A stretch of 20,212 nucleotides of DNA from Acidimicrobiia bacterium (GTDB taxonomy: Bacteria; Actinomycetota; Acidimicrobiia; Acidimicrobiales; AC-14), in the NCBI GenBank assembly GCA_019243595.1, contig JAFAUA010000438.1, positions 1-20,212 on the forward strand. The letters are read 5' to 3'. Numbering within the stretch: position 1 is the first letter of the stretch; every line of letters begins with the position of its first letter. The position numbers were made by a program, and so were the translations under genes. The notes beneath the pieces are model-generated. The model saw only the letters and a program-made list of their open reading frames with translations, was not told where the DNA came from and did not search any database. Shown piece by piece: positions 8,016 through 16,246 of this stretch.

Positions 8016-8021
8016 TACGCT
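8016..8021 (+). promoter_or_regulatory. Putative -10 element for the CCA-adding enzyme gene
   Basis: TACGCT fits TANNNT and ends 8 nt before the ATG at 8030, within the 23-nt gap after pilT. A leaderless or near-leaderless transcript is possible; read-through from pilT is equally possible. Confidence 0.3.
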
Positions 8022-8029
8022 TCGGACAG

Positions 8030-9412
8030 ATGATTCCGGAGCGTTTGAAGCCGTTGCTCGAGAGTGTCCGGCCCCTGGCCGAGCGCTTCGACGCGGCCGG
8101 CTTCAAGCTCTATCTGGTCGGCGGCGTGGTGCGGGACGCCGTGCTGGGGCGGCCGTTGTTCCAGGATCTCGACTTCACCACTGACGCGCGTCCCCAGGAC
8201 ACGCTCGCTTTGGTCGAGCACTGGGCCGAGTCGGTGTGGACGCAGGGCGAGCGCTTCGGGACCATCGGCTTCATCAAGGGCGGCCACCGCTACGAGGTCA
8301 CGACCCATCGCGGCGAGGCGTACAGCCCCGACTCGCGCAAGCCCGATGTCGTCTTCGCCGACGCCGTCGAGGAGGACCTGGCGCGTCGCGATTTCACGGT
8401 GAACGCCATGGCGCTGTCGTTGCCGGACGCAACGCTCATCGATCCCTTCGGTGGCGTCGACGATCTGGCCGCCCACCGCCTGCGCACCCCGCTGTCGCCG
8501 GAGGTGTCGTTCTCCGACGATCCCCTGCGCATGCTGCGGGCCGCGCGCTTCATCGCCGGCTACGACCTTGTGCCCGAGCCACCGTTGGTCGACGCCGTTC
8601 GGGCGCTGCGGGATCGCCTGGAGATCGTTTCTGCCGAGCGGATCCGCGACGAGCTCGACAAGCTGCTCGTTGTGCCCAAGCCGGGGAAGGGACTGTGGTT
8701 CCTCGTCGAGACCGGGTTGGCCGACGAGTTCCTTCCCGAGCTGCCGGCGTTAGGGCTCGAGCAGGATCCGATCCACCGGCACAAGGACGTCCTGGCCCAC
8801 ACCATCGCCGTCATCGAGCGGACCGATCACGCCGATCGGCTGCTGCGGATCGCGGCGCTGTTCCACGACGTCGGCAAGCCCAAGACGCGGTCGATCGGAC
8901 CCGAGGGCGTGTCGTTCCACCATCATGAGGTCGTCGGAGCGCGGATGACCGAGGAGCGCATGCGCGCCCTGCGCTACTCCCACGACGACATCGTCGCCGT
9001 GCGCCGACTGGTCGAGCTCCACCTGCGGTTCCACGGCTACAGCGAGGACTGGACCGACAGCGCCGTCCGCCGTTACGCGCGCGATGCCGGCCCGTTGCTC
9101 GAGCAGCTGAACGCGCTCACCCGGGCCGACTGCACGACCCGAAACAAGGCCAAGGCCAGGATGCTGTCCGAGCGCATGGACGCCCTCGAGGCGCGCATCG
9201 GCGAGCTCCGGGCCAAGGAGGAGCTCGACGCGCTCCGGCCCGACCTCGACGGCCGCCAGATCATGGACCATCTCGGCCTGCGGCCCGGCCCCGAGGTCGG
9301 CGAGGCCCTCCGGTTCCTCCTGGAACTGCGCATCGAAGAGGGCCCCCTGGGCGAGCAAGAGGCCTACCGGCGCCTCGACCAGTGGTGGGCCGCCCGGCAG
9401 CCCTCCTCTTAG
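8030..9412 (+). CDS. cca: CCA tRNA nucleotidyltransferase with HD domain
   Basis: The enzyme adds or repairs the 3' CCA of tRNAs. The 460-residue protein begins with a class II polymerase-beta-type head: LVGGVVRDAVLG (29-40) and the metal-binding DLD at 46-48. RRDFTVNAMAL and DDPLRMLRAARFIA follow. An HD phosphohydrolase domain follows, with H279-D280 in ALFHDVGKPKT and downstream HHHEVVGA. This two-part architecture is the usual actinobacterial form (PcnA/Cca). A strict poly(A) polymerase role is less likely but cannot be excluded from sequence. In M. tuberculosis the homologue is divergent from the DUF6049-murJ genes; here the same neighbourhood is kept but a deacetylase and pilT lie between. 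The stop codon overlaps that of the convergent methyltransferase gene. Confidence 0.94.
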   Translation: MIPERLKPLLESVRPLAERFDAAGFKLYLVGGVVRDAVLGRPLFQDLDFTTDARPQDTLALVEHWAESVWTQGERFGTIGFIKGGHRYEVTTHRGEAYSPDSRKPDVVFADAVEEDLARRDFTVNAMALSLPDATLIDPFGGVDDLAAHRLRTPLSPEVSFSDDPLRMLRAARFIAGYDLVPEPPLVDAVRALRDRLEIVSAERIRDELDKLLVVPKPGKGLWFLVETGLADEFLPELPALGLEQDPIHRHKDVLAHTIAVIERTDHADRLLRIAALFHDVGKPKTRSIGPEGVSFHHHEVVGARMTEERMRALRYSHDDIVAVRRLVELHLRFHGYSEDWTDSAVRRYARDAGPLLEQLNALTRADCTTRNKAKARMLSERMDALEARIGELRAKEELDALRPDLDGRQIMDHLGLRPGPEVGEALRFLLELRIEEGPLGEQEAYRRLDQWWAARQPSS

Positions 9413-10056
9413 ATCCCCTCTTTGCGGGCCCGGATGATGAGGGTCCTCGGGACGAACTTGAAGGTGTCCCGCCATTCGGGGCTGCGGGGGCCGGCGTTGG
9501 CGGGACCGGGTTCGAGGATGGTGTCGACGCGGAAGTTGGAGCGAGTGAGACCGGTGAAGAGCTCGGAGATCGTGCGGTGGGGGAGCTCGCCGTCGGTGCT
9601 GCGCTGGAAGTAGGACCGGCGCACGAGTAGTGGGTCCTCGGCGGCGTCGTCGATCATCGAGTACGCGGGGTGTGACACCGAGAACGCCAACGGGCAGTCC
9701 TGGCGGAGCACGCGGTGCACCTGGCGGAACACCCGGTTGAGGTCGTCGACGGCGTCGAAGGCGTAGGCGCTGAACGCCACGTCGATGCTGTCGGCCCGCA
9801 CGAACGCCAGGTCGGCCAGGTCGCTCTCGTGGAGCTCGACCTTCACCTCCTCCTCGTCGGCGCGGCTGCGCAGGGCGGCGAGGCGCTCGCGGGACGTGTC
9901 GACGGCGACCGTGTGGGCGCCTTGCTTGGCGAAGGCCACCGACGCCTGGGCAGCGACGCCCAGCTCGAGCACGCGCTTGCCCTCGAGGTTGCCGAGAAGC
10001 CGAAGCTCGGCCTCGGTCGGGATGTCTGGCCCGTAACGGGCGACGTCGGCCGCCAT
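9409..10056 (-). CDS. Class I SAM-dependent methyltransferase, unknown substrate
   Basis: The 215-residue protein has a Methyltransf_11-like Rossmann core. VLELGVAAQASVAFAKQGA is motif I (from residue 29), AVDTSRERL is motif II, and SIDVAFSAYAFDAVDDLNRVFRQVHRVLR covers motifs III-IV. Motif I is unusual: the common glycine-rich ExGxGxG reads E31-L-G33-V-A-A-Q, so two glycines are alanine. The rest of the fold is intact, so an active enzyme is still likely. The substrate is not evident. It starts 13 nt after the ino1 stop and has no strong ribosome site, so it is probably the last gene of the padR-ino1 operon. Its stop codon overlaps the convergent cca stop by 4 nt. Confidence 0.85.
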   Translation of the reverse strand: MAADVARYGPDIPTEAELRLLGNLEGKRVLELGVAAQASVAFAKQGAHTVAVDTSRERLAALRSRADEEEVKVELHESDLADLAFVRADSIDVAFSAYAFDAVDDLNRVFRQVHRVLRQDCPLAFSVSHPAYSMIDDAAEDPLLVRRSYFQRSTDGELPHRTISELFTGLTRSNFRVDTILEPGPANAGPRSPEWRDTFKFVPRTLIIRARKEGI

Positions 10057-10069
10057 ACGGGCCGGAACG

Positions 10070-11140
10070 TTACGCCTCGGCGGCGAAATCCTCGACCATC
10101 TGGCGGGCCTGGTCGTCGGGGTACTGCACCGGCGGCGACTTCATGAAGTACGCGGACGGGCCGAGCAGCGGGCCGCCGACGCCCCGGTCGAGCGCCAGCT
10201 TGGCGCAGCGCACGGCGTCGATGATCACGCCTGCCGAGTTCGGCGAGTCCCACACCTCGAGCTTGAGCTCGATGTTGAGGGGAACGTCACCGAAGTTGCG
10301 GCCCTCGATCCGGATGTACGCCCACTTGCGGTCTTCGAGCCAGGGCACGTGGTCGGACGGCCCGACGTGCACGTTCTCGGCGGGCAGGGGCTCGTCGAGC
10401 TGGCTGGTGACGGCCTGGGTCTTGGAGATCTTCTTGGACAGCAGCCGCTCGCGTTCGAGCATGTTCTTGAAGTCCATGTTGCCGCCGAAGTTGAGCTGGT
10501 AGGTGCGGTCGACGGCCATGCCGCGGTCCTCAGCGAGACGGGTGAGGACGCGGTGCACGATCGTGGAGCCGACCTGGCTCTTGATGTCGTCGCCGACGAT
10601 CGGGATGTTGGCGTTGGCGAACTTCGCCGCCCACTCAGGGTTGGAGGCGATGAACACCGGGATGGCGTTCACGAAGCCGACGCCCGCGTCGAGGCAGGCC
10701 TGGGCGTAGTGCTTCTGCGCGTCCTCGGAGCCGACCGGCAGATAGGAGACCAGCACGTCGGCCTGGGTGTCACGCAACACCTGGGCCACGTCGACCGCCT
10801 CCGCCGGCGACTCCTCGATCGTCTCCCGGTAGAAGGTGCCGAGGCCGTCGAGCGTCGGGCCCCGGTGCACCTGGACACCGAGCTCTCCGACGTTGGCGAA
10901 CTTGATGGTGTTGTTCTGGCCCGAGAAGATCGCCTTGCCGATGTCGAGGCCGACCTTGGCGGCGTCGACATCGAAGGCGGCGACCACCTCGACGTCGCGC
11001 ACGTGGTAGCCGCCGATCACGACGTGCATCAGGCCAGGGACGTCCTCGGCGGGGTCCGCGTTCTTGTAGTACTCCAGGCCCTGGACGAGCGAGCTCGCGC
11101 AGTTCCCGACCCCGGCGATTGCCAGCCGTACCTTGCTCAC
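10070..11140 (-). CDS. ino1: Inositol-3-phosphate synthase, actinobacterial type
   Basis: This enzyme converts glucose 6-phosphate to myo-inositol 3-phosphate with NAD, feeding phosphatidylinositol and mycothiol synthesis in actinobacteria. The 356-residue protein opens with the Rossmann motif [10 protein letters not shown] (residues 9-18). It carries [33 protein letters not shown] (216-224), KKISKTQAV and the family-specific [20 protein letters not shown] region. The GTG start overlaps the padR stop (GTGA). A longer version starting at 11191 would only add sequence out of frame with padR and unlike the family. The pairing with a PadR regulator directly upstream is the same as M. tuberculosis Rv0046c-Rv0047c, so control by that regulator is likely. 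Confidence 0.96.
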   Translation of the reverse strand: MSKVRLAIAGVGNCASSLVQGLEYYKNADPAEDVPGLMHVVIGGYHVRDVEVVAAFDVDAAKVGLDIGKAIFSGQNNTIKFANVGELGVQVHRGPTLDGLGTFYRETIEESPAEAVDVAQVLRDTQADVLVSYLPVGSEDAQKHYAQACLDAGVGFVNAIPVFIASNPEWAAKFANANIPIVGDDIKSQVGSTIVHRVLTRLAEDRGMAVDRTYQLNFGGNMDFKNMLERERLLSKKISKTQAVTSQLDEPLPAENVHVGPSDHVPWLEDRKWAYIRIEGRNFGDVPLNIELKLEVWDSPNSAGVIIDAVRCAKLALDRGVGGPLLGPSAYFMKSPPVQYPDDQARQMVEDFAAEA

Positions 11141-11757
11141 TTCTGTGTCCCTCCCTGCCGCCGTTCGGTGGCAATCAACGAGTCGAGCCACGAGATGTCG
11201 CGCTCGGTCGCTTCGGTTCCGTGTTCCATGAGTGACGCGGTATACGCGTCCATCCGCTCGCGGCCGGCCCGGATGCTTGCCCGGGCGCGGGCCAGACGTT
11301 CGACGAGGTGGGCGCGGCGCCGCTCGAGCAGTCCCAGCCGCCCTTCGGGTGGCAGGTAGCGACAGAAGGCCAGCTTCAGGTTGAAGGCGCGGTCGTCGTC
11401 ACCGCTCTCCGACTCGGCCGCCAGCAGCTCCTCGAAGAGTTCCTCGCCCCGCTCGGTGATGCCGTAGACCTTCTTGGCCCGGCCGCCGCGCTTGGGCTCC
11501 TTGCGAGCCCGGAACGCCGCTGCCTCCCCGGTCATCGAACCGGTCATCGGGATCGGGATCGCCGGTCCACGCGCCGGCTTCTCGAGGGCCTCGACCGCCT
11601 TGACCGCGCCGGCCGCCTCCAGGCGGGCCAGGGCTGGGTAGAGCGAGCCGAACGAAACGCTCGAAAACGGGCCGAGCGCGGCCGACAGACGCTTCTTGAG
11701 CTCGTAGCCGTGGAGTTCCTGTTCCTTCAGCAGGCCCAGGATCGCAAGTTCCAGCAT
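11137..11757 (-). CDS. PadR family transcriptional regulator
   Basis: The 206-residue protein starts with the PadR winged-helix domain: [24 protein letters not shown], then [19 protein letters not shown]. The wing is interrupted by a proline-, glycine- and lysine-rich insertion (residues about 60-95, including [12 protein letters not shown] and [13 protein letters not shown]). The C-terminal half is helical and charged, as in the Vir_act_alpha_C dimerisation region. It overlaps ino1 by 4 nt and is transcribed first, so it most likely controls the inositol synthase operon and itself. A promoter with a palindrome over the predicted start point lies just upstream. The effector is unknown. Confidence 0.92.
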   Translation of the reverse strand: MLELAILGLLKEQELHGYELKKRLSAALGPFSSVSFGSLYPALARLEAAGAVKAVEALEKPARGPAIPIPMTGSMTGEAAAFRARKEPKRGGRAKKVYGITERGEELFEELLAAESESGDDDRAFNLKLAFCRYLPPEGRLGLLERRRAHLVERLARARASIRAGRERMDAYTASLMEHGTEATERDISWLDSLIATERRQGGTQK

Positions 11758-11778
11758 GTGTCGGTCCGACCTATCGGT

Positions 11779-11790
11779 TCGATATATCGA
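11779..11790 (-). promoter_or_regulatory. Candidate PadR operator (12-bp perfect palindrome)
   Basis: TCGATATATCGA is a perfect palindrome in otherwise GC-rich sequence. It covers roughly +1 to +11 of the predicted padR transcript. Two further TATCG elements flank it (11772-11776 and 11798-11802). Position and symmetry suggest autorepression; binding by this PadR is inference. Confidence 0.5.
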
Positions 11791-11795
11791 GATTC

Positions 11796-11824
11796 AGTAT
11801 CGCGAGCATCCGGGGGAAGGTCAA
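11796..11824 (-). promoter_or_regulatory. Sigma70-type promoter of the padR-ino1-methyltransferase operon
   Basis: On the minus strand TTGACC (11819-11824) and GATACT (11796-11801) are separated by exactly 17 nt, close to the TTGACA/TATAAT consensus. The predicted transcription start falls near 11789, giving a leader of about 32 nt before the padR ATG. Confidence 0.6.
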
Positions 11825-11870
11825 AACCGGGTATCCACAGCTACGTCCGAGTGGTTAACCTGCCTTGGCA

Positions 11871-12278
11871 ATGACATCGTTTGGCCCGGAGTCGCTGCAG
11901 CGCTCGTCGGTTGGCGAGGGCGCAGGGCACATCGACTACCGCCTGGCCCGACGCCACCTGGTCAACGAGTACAAGCGTGGCCGCCTCGGCAAACGCGACC
12001 TCTGCGACGCCCATCCCGAGCTGATGCGTGCCGCCCGCCACATGGGGCAGGCGACGACCGAGCTGTGCCCGATCTGCGAGGAGGAGGAGCTGGTCCTCGT
12101 CTCGTTCGTCTTCGGGCCGCGGCTGCCGGCCCACGGTCGATGCGTCGGCAGCCGGGAGGAGCTCGCAAAGCTGGCCATCCGCTCCGGCGAGCGCACGTGC
12201 TACGTCGTCGAAGTGTGCCAGGGATGCTCCTGGAACCACTTGGTCCGAACCTTCGCTCTCGGTCGCACCGCTCGCTGA
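11871..12278 (+). CDS. DUF5318 family zinc-binding protein
   Basis: The 135-residue protein matches the actinobacterial DUF5318 family (M. tuberculosis Rv0049 type). It has IDYRLARRHLVNEYKRGRLGKRDLCDAHPELMRAARHMG, then CPIC (C66, C69), then FVFGPRLP, and CYVVEVCQGCSWNHL (C110, C116, C119). The two CxxC pairs suggest one structural zinc site. The function is unknown. The family is usually encoded next to a class A PBP gene; here two membrane-protein genes separate them. An in-frame TTG two codons earlier (11865) is possible, but ATG 11871 is preferred. TAACCT at 11856-11861 may be a -10 element, which would give almost no leader. The gene is divergent from padR across a 113-bp intergenic region. 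Confidence 0.85.
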   Translation: MTSFGPESLQRSSVGEGAGHIDYRLARRHLVNEYKRGRLGKRDLCDAHPELMRAARHMGQATTELCPICEEEELVLVSFVFGPRLPAHGRCVGSREELAKLAIRSGERTCYVVEVCQGCSWNHLVRTFALGRTAR

Positions 12279-12781
12279 CCACCCTGCAGGTCGGGGCCCT
12301 CGCGGGCGCCGGGGTGATGGCACTGACGTCGGCGGGCGACGCGCTGCTCTTGGGCGTGCTGCTCGGCGTCGCCGCGGGCGACGTCGAAGCAGGTGTCGCG
12401 TCGTTGCTCGCGGGCTTGGTCGTCCTGGGCCGCTTCGGGTCGACGTCGCTCGCCGCACTCGCCGGCGCCCAGCACGTCGTCGGTCCGGCGGGTACGAGCG
12501 GGCCGGTGCTGCTGGCGGCCGCCTCCTGGTGCGCGGCGGCCGCCCTGACACTCTCGACGCGAGCGGAGTTCGCTGTTGCCGTCGTGTTCGGGTTGGCCGC
12601 AGCGGACGTCGTCGCCGGTCCGGCGACGCACAGTGCGGAGTCTCTGGCGGTGCGCGCCGCGGCCTCACTCGTGGCCGTCGCGCTCGCCTGGTTCGCCGGT
12701 GGTTGGGTGCCAGCTCGTCTCGCCCGTCCCGCCGCGGTCGCGGCCGGTGTCCTCGGCGTGGTTTTGGTGCTGGCGGCCTGA
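12224..12781 (+). CDS. Unrecognised polytopic membrane protein (185 aa)
   Basis: The product is very hydrophobic and rich in Ala, Val, Leu and Gly, with perhaps five or six membrane segments. A short basic N-terminus (RSRSHR) precedes the first helix, LQVGALAGAGVMALTSAGDALLLGVLLG. No family motif was recognised. The start is uncertain. ATG 12224 gives the basic leader but overlaps the DUF5318 gene by 55 nt; GTG 12314 or ATG 12317 would avoid overlap but cut into the first helix. Codon use is strongly third-position GC, and the opposite strand gives only arginine-rich translations, which supports coding on this strand. It stops 2 nt before the next membrane-protein gene, so the two are probably co-translated and may form one complex. 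Confidence 0.65.
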   Translation: MLLEPLGPNLRSRSHRSLTTLQVGALAGAGVMALTSAGDALLLGVLLGVAAGDVEAGVASLLAGLVVLGRFGSTSLAALAGAQHVVGPAGTSGPVLLAAASWCAAAALTLSTRAEFAVAVVFGLAAADVVAGPATHSAESLAVRAAASLVAVALAWFAGGWVPARLARPAAVAAGVLGVVLVLAA

Positions 12782-12783
12782 GC

Positions 12784-14019
12784 GTGGGCGTGCTCGTCGA
12801 CCTCGCCGTTGCGGTACCGCTCGTCGGTGCGGTCGCCGCCGTACTCGTCCCGGATCGGGCGCTCGACGCGGTCCGGGCCAGCGCGCTCCTCGCCGCAGTC
12901 TGTTGGCTGGTGCTGCTCCTCGACGCGTCGGTCGTCTCGGTGACGCGGCTGCACAGCGCGCCGATCGTCGCCGCCGCCGGATTCGGCGCCGCCCTGCTCG
13001 TCGCCGCCGTCGACGGCGAAGCGGTCGAACGGCCCGTGCTGCTCGGCGTCGCGCTGACGGCCGCATCGATCGGCGTGGCCGCCGGGCGCGGCGCGACCGA
13101 CGGCGGGGGAGCGGTCGTCGCTCTGGCCGCGGCGGCCGCCCTGGCGAGCGCCGCCGGACGGCTGGCGGCGCGGGTGTGGGCAACCGCGGCCGTCGGCCTG
13201 ATCGTCGCCGCGATCGGGGTCGTGGCCCTGCGCTCGGCGGCCAATGCGTGGCAGCTGCCGCTCACCGACGCCGCTTCTCATCGGGGGCCGGGCGTGCTCG
13301 TCATGGTGGGCGCGGCGCTGGTCGCGGTGGCCGGCTGTGGGCGCCCGCGGGCTCCGCTGACCGTCGTCGTCCCGGCGGCCGCCTTCGTCGCCGCTCAGGC
13401 CGCGCCGATCGTGCATCGGACAGCCGGGCTCACCTGGTTCGCGGTCGTCCTCGCTGCTGCCGCGACGGCGGCCTCGGTGGCAGCCCGCGCCGGCCGTCCA
13501 CTCCTCGACCGCCCGGCGGCGGCACTCGTGCTGCTGGGTCTGGCGGCGCTTGTCGTTCCGGGCGCGGCACGCGGCCCGGGTCTCCTCCTGGCGTCCGCGG
13601 GGGCCGTCGCTCTGGGATTCGGCGCGCCCGTGGCCGCGGCGCTCGGCATTCCCGGCGGCATCGCCCTCGCGATCGCGCTCGCGGCGCAAGGCGGTGGCGG
13701 CGCCTTCGCCGTCGGCGGGCTCGGGGCGCTGGTCGCCCTGGCGCTCGCTGCGGTCGTCGTGCGGGCCGGAGCCGTGCCGCGCCCCTCGATCTGGACGGTG
13801 CCGATGTTCGCGGCCGGCGTCTGGCTGCTTGTCGCGCCGGGCACGTGGGGATGGGTCGGCCCGGCGGCGCTGCATGCCTATGACGTGGGCGCGGCGCGGG
13901 CCGCGGCCGGCGGCGCCCTGTGCCTGCTCGCCCTGGTTCTCCTGGGCCGCGATCCTGCCGGTTGGTACGCTCACGTGCTTCCCCCGGACACCGCAGGCGA
14001 GGATGCCGTCCGCCACTGA
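12784..14019 (+). CDS. Unrecognised polytopic membrane protein (411 aa)
   Basis: This long protein is almost entirely hydrophobic, with an estimated 11-12 membrane segments. The opening is VGVLVDLAVAVPLVGAVAAVLV, and the end is a short polar tail (GRDPAGWYAHVLPPDTAGEDAVRH). Only a few polar residues interrupt the helices, for instance LPLTDAASHRGPG and IVHRTAGLTW. The general look recalls proton-translocating antiporter subunits or glycan-polymer membrane proteins, but no diagnostic motif was found, so no function is assigned. The GTG at 12784 was chosen because it follows the previous stop by 2 nt; GTG 12790 is also possible. Its end overlaps the start of the PBP gene by 17 nt, which suggests coupled expression and a cell-wall link. 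Confidence 0.7.
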   Translation: MGVLVDLAVAVPLVGAVAAVLVPDRALDAVRASALLAAVCWLVLLLDASVVSVTRLHSAPIVAAAGFGAALLVAAVDGEAVERPVLLGVALTAASIGVAAGRGATDGGGAVVALAAAAALASAAGRLAARVWATAAVGLIVAAIGVVALRSAANAWQLPLTDAASHRGPGVLVMVGAALVAVAGCGRPRAPLTVVVPAAAFVAAQAAPIVHRTAGLTWFAVVLAAAATAASVAARAGRPLLDRPAAALVLLGLAALVVPGAARGPGLLLASAGAVALGFGAPVAAALGIPGGIALAIALAAQGGGGAFAVGGLGALVALALAAVVVRAGAVPRPSIWTVPMFAAGVWLLVAPGTWGWVGPAALHAYDVGAARAAAGGALCLLALVLLGRDPAGWYAHVLPPDTAGEDAVRH

Positions 14020-16246
14020 AACACGGCCTCGTCCGGCGCGATCGCGTCGGCCACCCACTCGATCCCGTGGGCGCGCCGCGCCCCAGCGACCCCAGGCCGG
14101 TGGTCCCCGCAAGCGTCGCAGCTGGCTGTGGCGCTACCGGCGCATGCTCTTCCTCTTCGGGCTGCTCGGTGCCACCGCCATCGGGGGCATTGCTTATGTG
14201 ATCGCCCAGGTGCCGCTGCCCAAGGACGCGCCGCTCGCCCAGACGACGATCCTCACCGACGCCAAGGGGAACCAGCTGGCGGTGCTGCACGGCGACGAGA
14301 ACCGGCTGCCGGTGAAGCTCAACCAGGTGCCCAAGGTCCTTCAGGACGCGGTGATCTCCTCCGAGGACCGCAAGTTCTACAGCCACTCGGGCGTCGACCC
14401 CGCCGGTGTTCTTCGAGCCACGTGGGCCGACATCCGCCATGGCGGTGCCGTCCAGGGTGGCTCGTCGATCACCCAGCAGTACGTGAAGAACACCTACACG
14501 GGCAGCCAGCGCACGTTCATGCGCAAGGTCAAAGAGGCCGTGCTCGCCATGAAGGTCGAGCGCAAGTACAGCAAGCGCCAGATCCTCGAGCGCTACCTCA
14601 ACACGATCTACTTCGGCCGCGGCGCCTATGGCGTGCAGGCCGCCGCCCACGCGTACTTCGATAAGGACGTCCAGCAGCTGGGGCTGCCCGAGAGCGCCCT
14701 GCTGGCCGGACTCATCCGCGGCCCCGAGGAAGCCGACCCGGCGCGGGGCCCGGCGCCGGCCGCACTGGCGGCCCAGCGGCGCTCCGAAGTGCTGCAGGCG
14801 ATGGTCGAGACCCACGCCATCACCGCCACTCAGAAGGTGGAGGCCGAGAGCGTCCCCATCGAGAGCAAGCCGCATGCAGCGAAGACCACCATCGCCTCGT
14901 CGGCGCCCGGCTCGGAGTACTTCGTCGACTACGTGCGCCGGCAGCTGGTCAAGAGCTACGGCGAGGACGCCGTGCTGCGCGGCGGCCTCCACGTGCAGAC
15001 GACCCTCGACCAGGGCCTCCAGAAGCAGGCCTACGACGCCGTCTACAAGACACTGTGGGACTCGAAGAACGATCCCGCCGGTGCGCTGGTCACCATGGAC
15101 GACGACGGCCACGTCCTCGCCATGGTCGGAGGCCGCGACTGGAACGCGTCGAAGGTCAACCTCGCGGTCGGCACCGGTGGCGGCGGCGTGGGCCGCCAGG
15201 CCGGTTCGTCGTTCAAGCCCGTCGTGCTCGCCGAGATGCTGAAAGAGGGGTACTCCGTCGAGTCGTCGTTCCTGGGCCCGCAGAAGATCACCTTGCCCAA
15301 GGCCGACAACGGCAAGGACTGGGAGGTGTCGAACTTCGACAACGAGAGCTTTGGCCGGTTGAACCTCGTCGACGCCACCGCACACTCGGTCAACACCGTG
15401 TACGCCCAGCTGGTCACGGCCATCGGGCCCCAGAACGTGATCCCGACGGCGCAGGCCTTGGGGATCAGGTCGTCGCTCGACCCAGTGCCGTCGATCACCC
15501 TCGGCACCCAGAACGTCTCTGTCATGGAGATGGCCGATGCCTACCTGAGCTTTGCCAACGAGGGCATGCAGACCGATCCCCAGGCCTTCTCCAAGGTCAC
15601 CGATGCCAGCGGCACCGTTCTGTACGACGGCAAGCCGCACCGTACGAAGGCACTCAGCCGCACGCAGGCCGACGTCATGAACTTCACGCTCAGCCAGGTC
15701 GTGCAGCGCGGCACGGGTACCGGTGCCCAGATCGGCGTCCCGGTTGCGGGCAAGACGGGAACGACCGAGGACTTCGGTGACGCCTGGTTCGTCGGCTACA
15801 CGCCGAAGCTCACCACCGCCGTGTGGATGGGCTACCCCGAGGGTCAGTCCAAGAAGATGACCGACGTGCACGGCGTGCACAACGTCAACGGAGGCTCACT
15901 CCCGGCGACGATCTTCAACCGCTTCATGACGCGCGCCGTGCACGACCCGCGCTTCGCGAACGCTGGCGACTTCCCCAAGCCGAGCAGCTTCCCGGGCAAG
16001 ATCCTCGGCCAGCGCGTGCCCTACGTCGACCAGTCCGCAACCACCCCGACGTCGGTCGGCACGGCGACGACGGCTCACCCGAAGACGACGGCGCCGTCTG
16101 CGTTGACACCGCCGACGACGAGCGCGGGACCGAAGCCAACAGCGCCGCCGCCGACCTCACCGCCCCAGACGATGCCCCCCGCAGCGCCCCCGCCCGAGCC
16201 GCCCCCGACGCGGACACCACCGACGCGCCCACCCCCGAGGCCCTAG
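14003..16246 (+). CDS. Bifunctional class A penicillin-binding protein (GT51 transglycosylase / transpeptidase)
   Basis: The 747-residue protein polymerises and cross-links peptidoglycan. A basic, proline-rich cytoplasmic tail of about 46 residues precedes one membrane helix (MLFLFGLLGATAIGGIAYVIA). The GT51 domain has the catalytic E121 in EDRKFYSHSG, then GGSSITQQYVKN and KYSKRQILERYLNTIYFGRGAYG. The transpeptidase domain has the SxxK motif S402-S-F-K405, the SxN motif S462-V-N464 and KTGT at 584-587. After about residue 678 comes a Pro/Thr-rich tail ending in a polyproline-like stretch, probably wall-associated. It matches the PonA1-type PBP found downstream of DUF5318 in mycobacteria. The ATG at 14003 lies directly after GCGAGG and overlaps the preceding gene by 17 nt. 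Confidence 0.95.
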   Translation: MPSATETRPRPARSRRPPTRSRGRAAPQRPQAGGPRKRRSWLWRYRRMLFLFGLLGATAIGGIAYVIAQVPLPKDAPLAQTTILTDAKGNQLAVLHGDENRLPVKLNQVPKVLQDAVISSEDRKFYSHSGVDPAGVLRATWADIRHGGAVQGGSSITQQYVKNTYTGSQRTFMRKVKEAVLAMKVERKYSKRQILERYLNTIYFGRGAYGVQAAAHAYFDKDVQQLGLPESALLAGLIRGPEEADPARGPAPAALAAQRRSEVLQAMVETHAITATQKVEAESVPIESKPHAAKTTIASSAPGSEYFVDYVRRQLVKSYGEDAVLRGGLHVQTTLDQGLQKQAYDAVYKTLWDSKNDPAGALVTMDDDGHVLAMVGGRDWNASKVNLAVGTGGGGVGRQAGSSFKPVVLAEMLKEGYSVESSFLGPQKITLPKADNGKDWEVSNFDNESFGRLNLVDATAHSVNTVYAQLVTAIGPQNVIPTAQALGIRSSLDPVPSITLGTQNVSVMEMADAYLSFANEGMQTDPQAFSKVTDASGTVLYDGKPHRTKALSRTQADVMNFTLSQVVQRGTGTGAQIGVPVAGKTGTTEDFGDAWFVGYTPKLTTAVWMGYPEGQSKKMTDVHGVHNVNGGSLPATIFNRFMTRAVHDPRFANAGDFPKPSSFPGKILGQRVPYVDQSATTPTSVGTATTAHPKTTAPSALTPPTTSAGPKPTAPPPTSPPQTMPPAAPPPEPPPTRTPPTRPPPRP

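Noticed and set aside
11962..14112. Very long minus-strand frames (716 and 474 codons) opposite DUF5318 and the membrane proteins
   Set aside because: Translations are Arg-, Gly- and Ala-rich without hydrophobic core or motifs; the plus strand gives coherent membrane helices and a DUF5318 match.
13430..15880. 816-codon minus-strand frame opposite the PBP
   Set aside because: The plus strand encodes a complete class A PBP with all catalytic motifs; the antisense frame is a codon-bias shadow.
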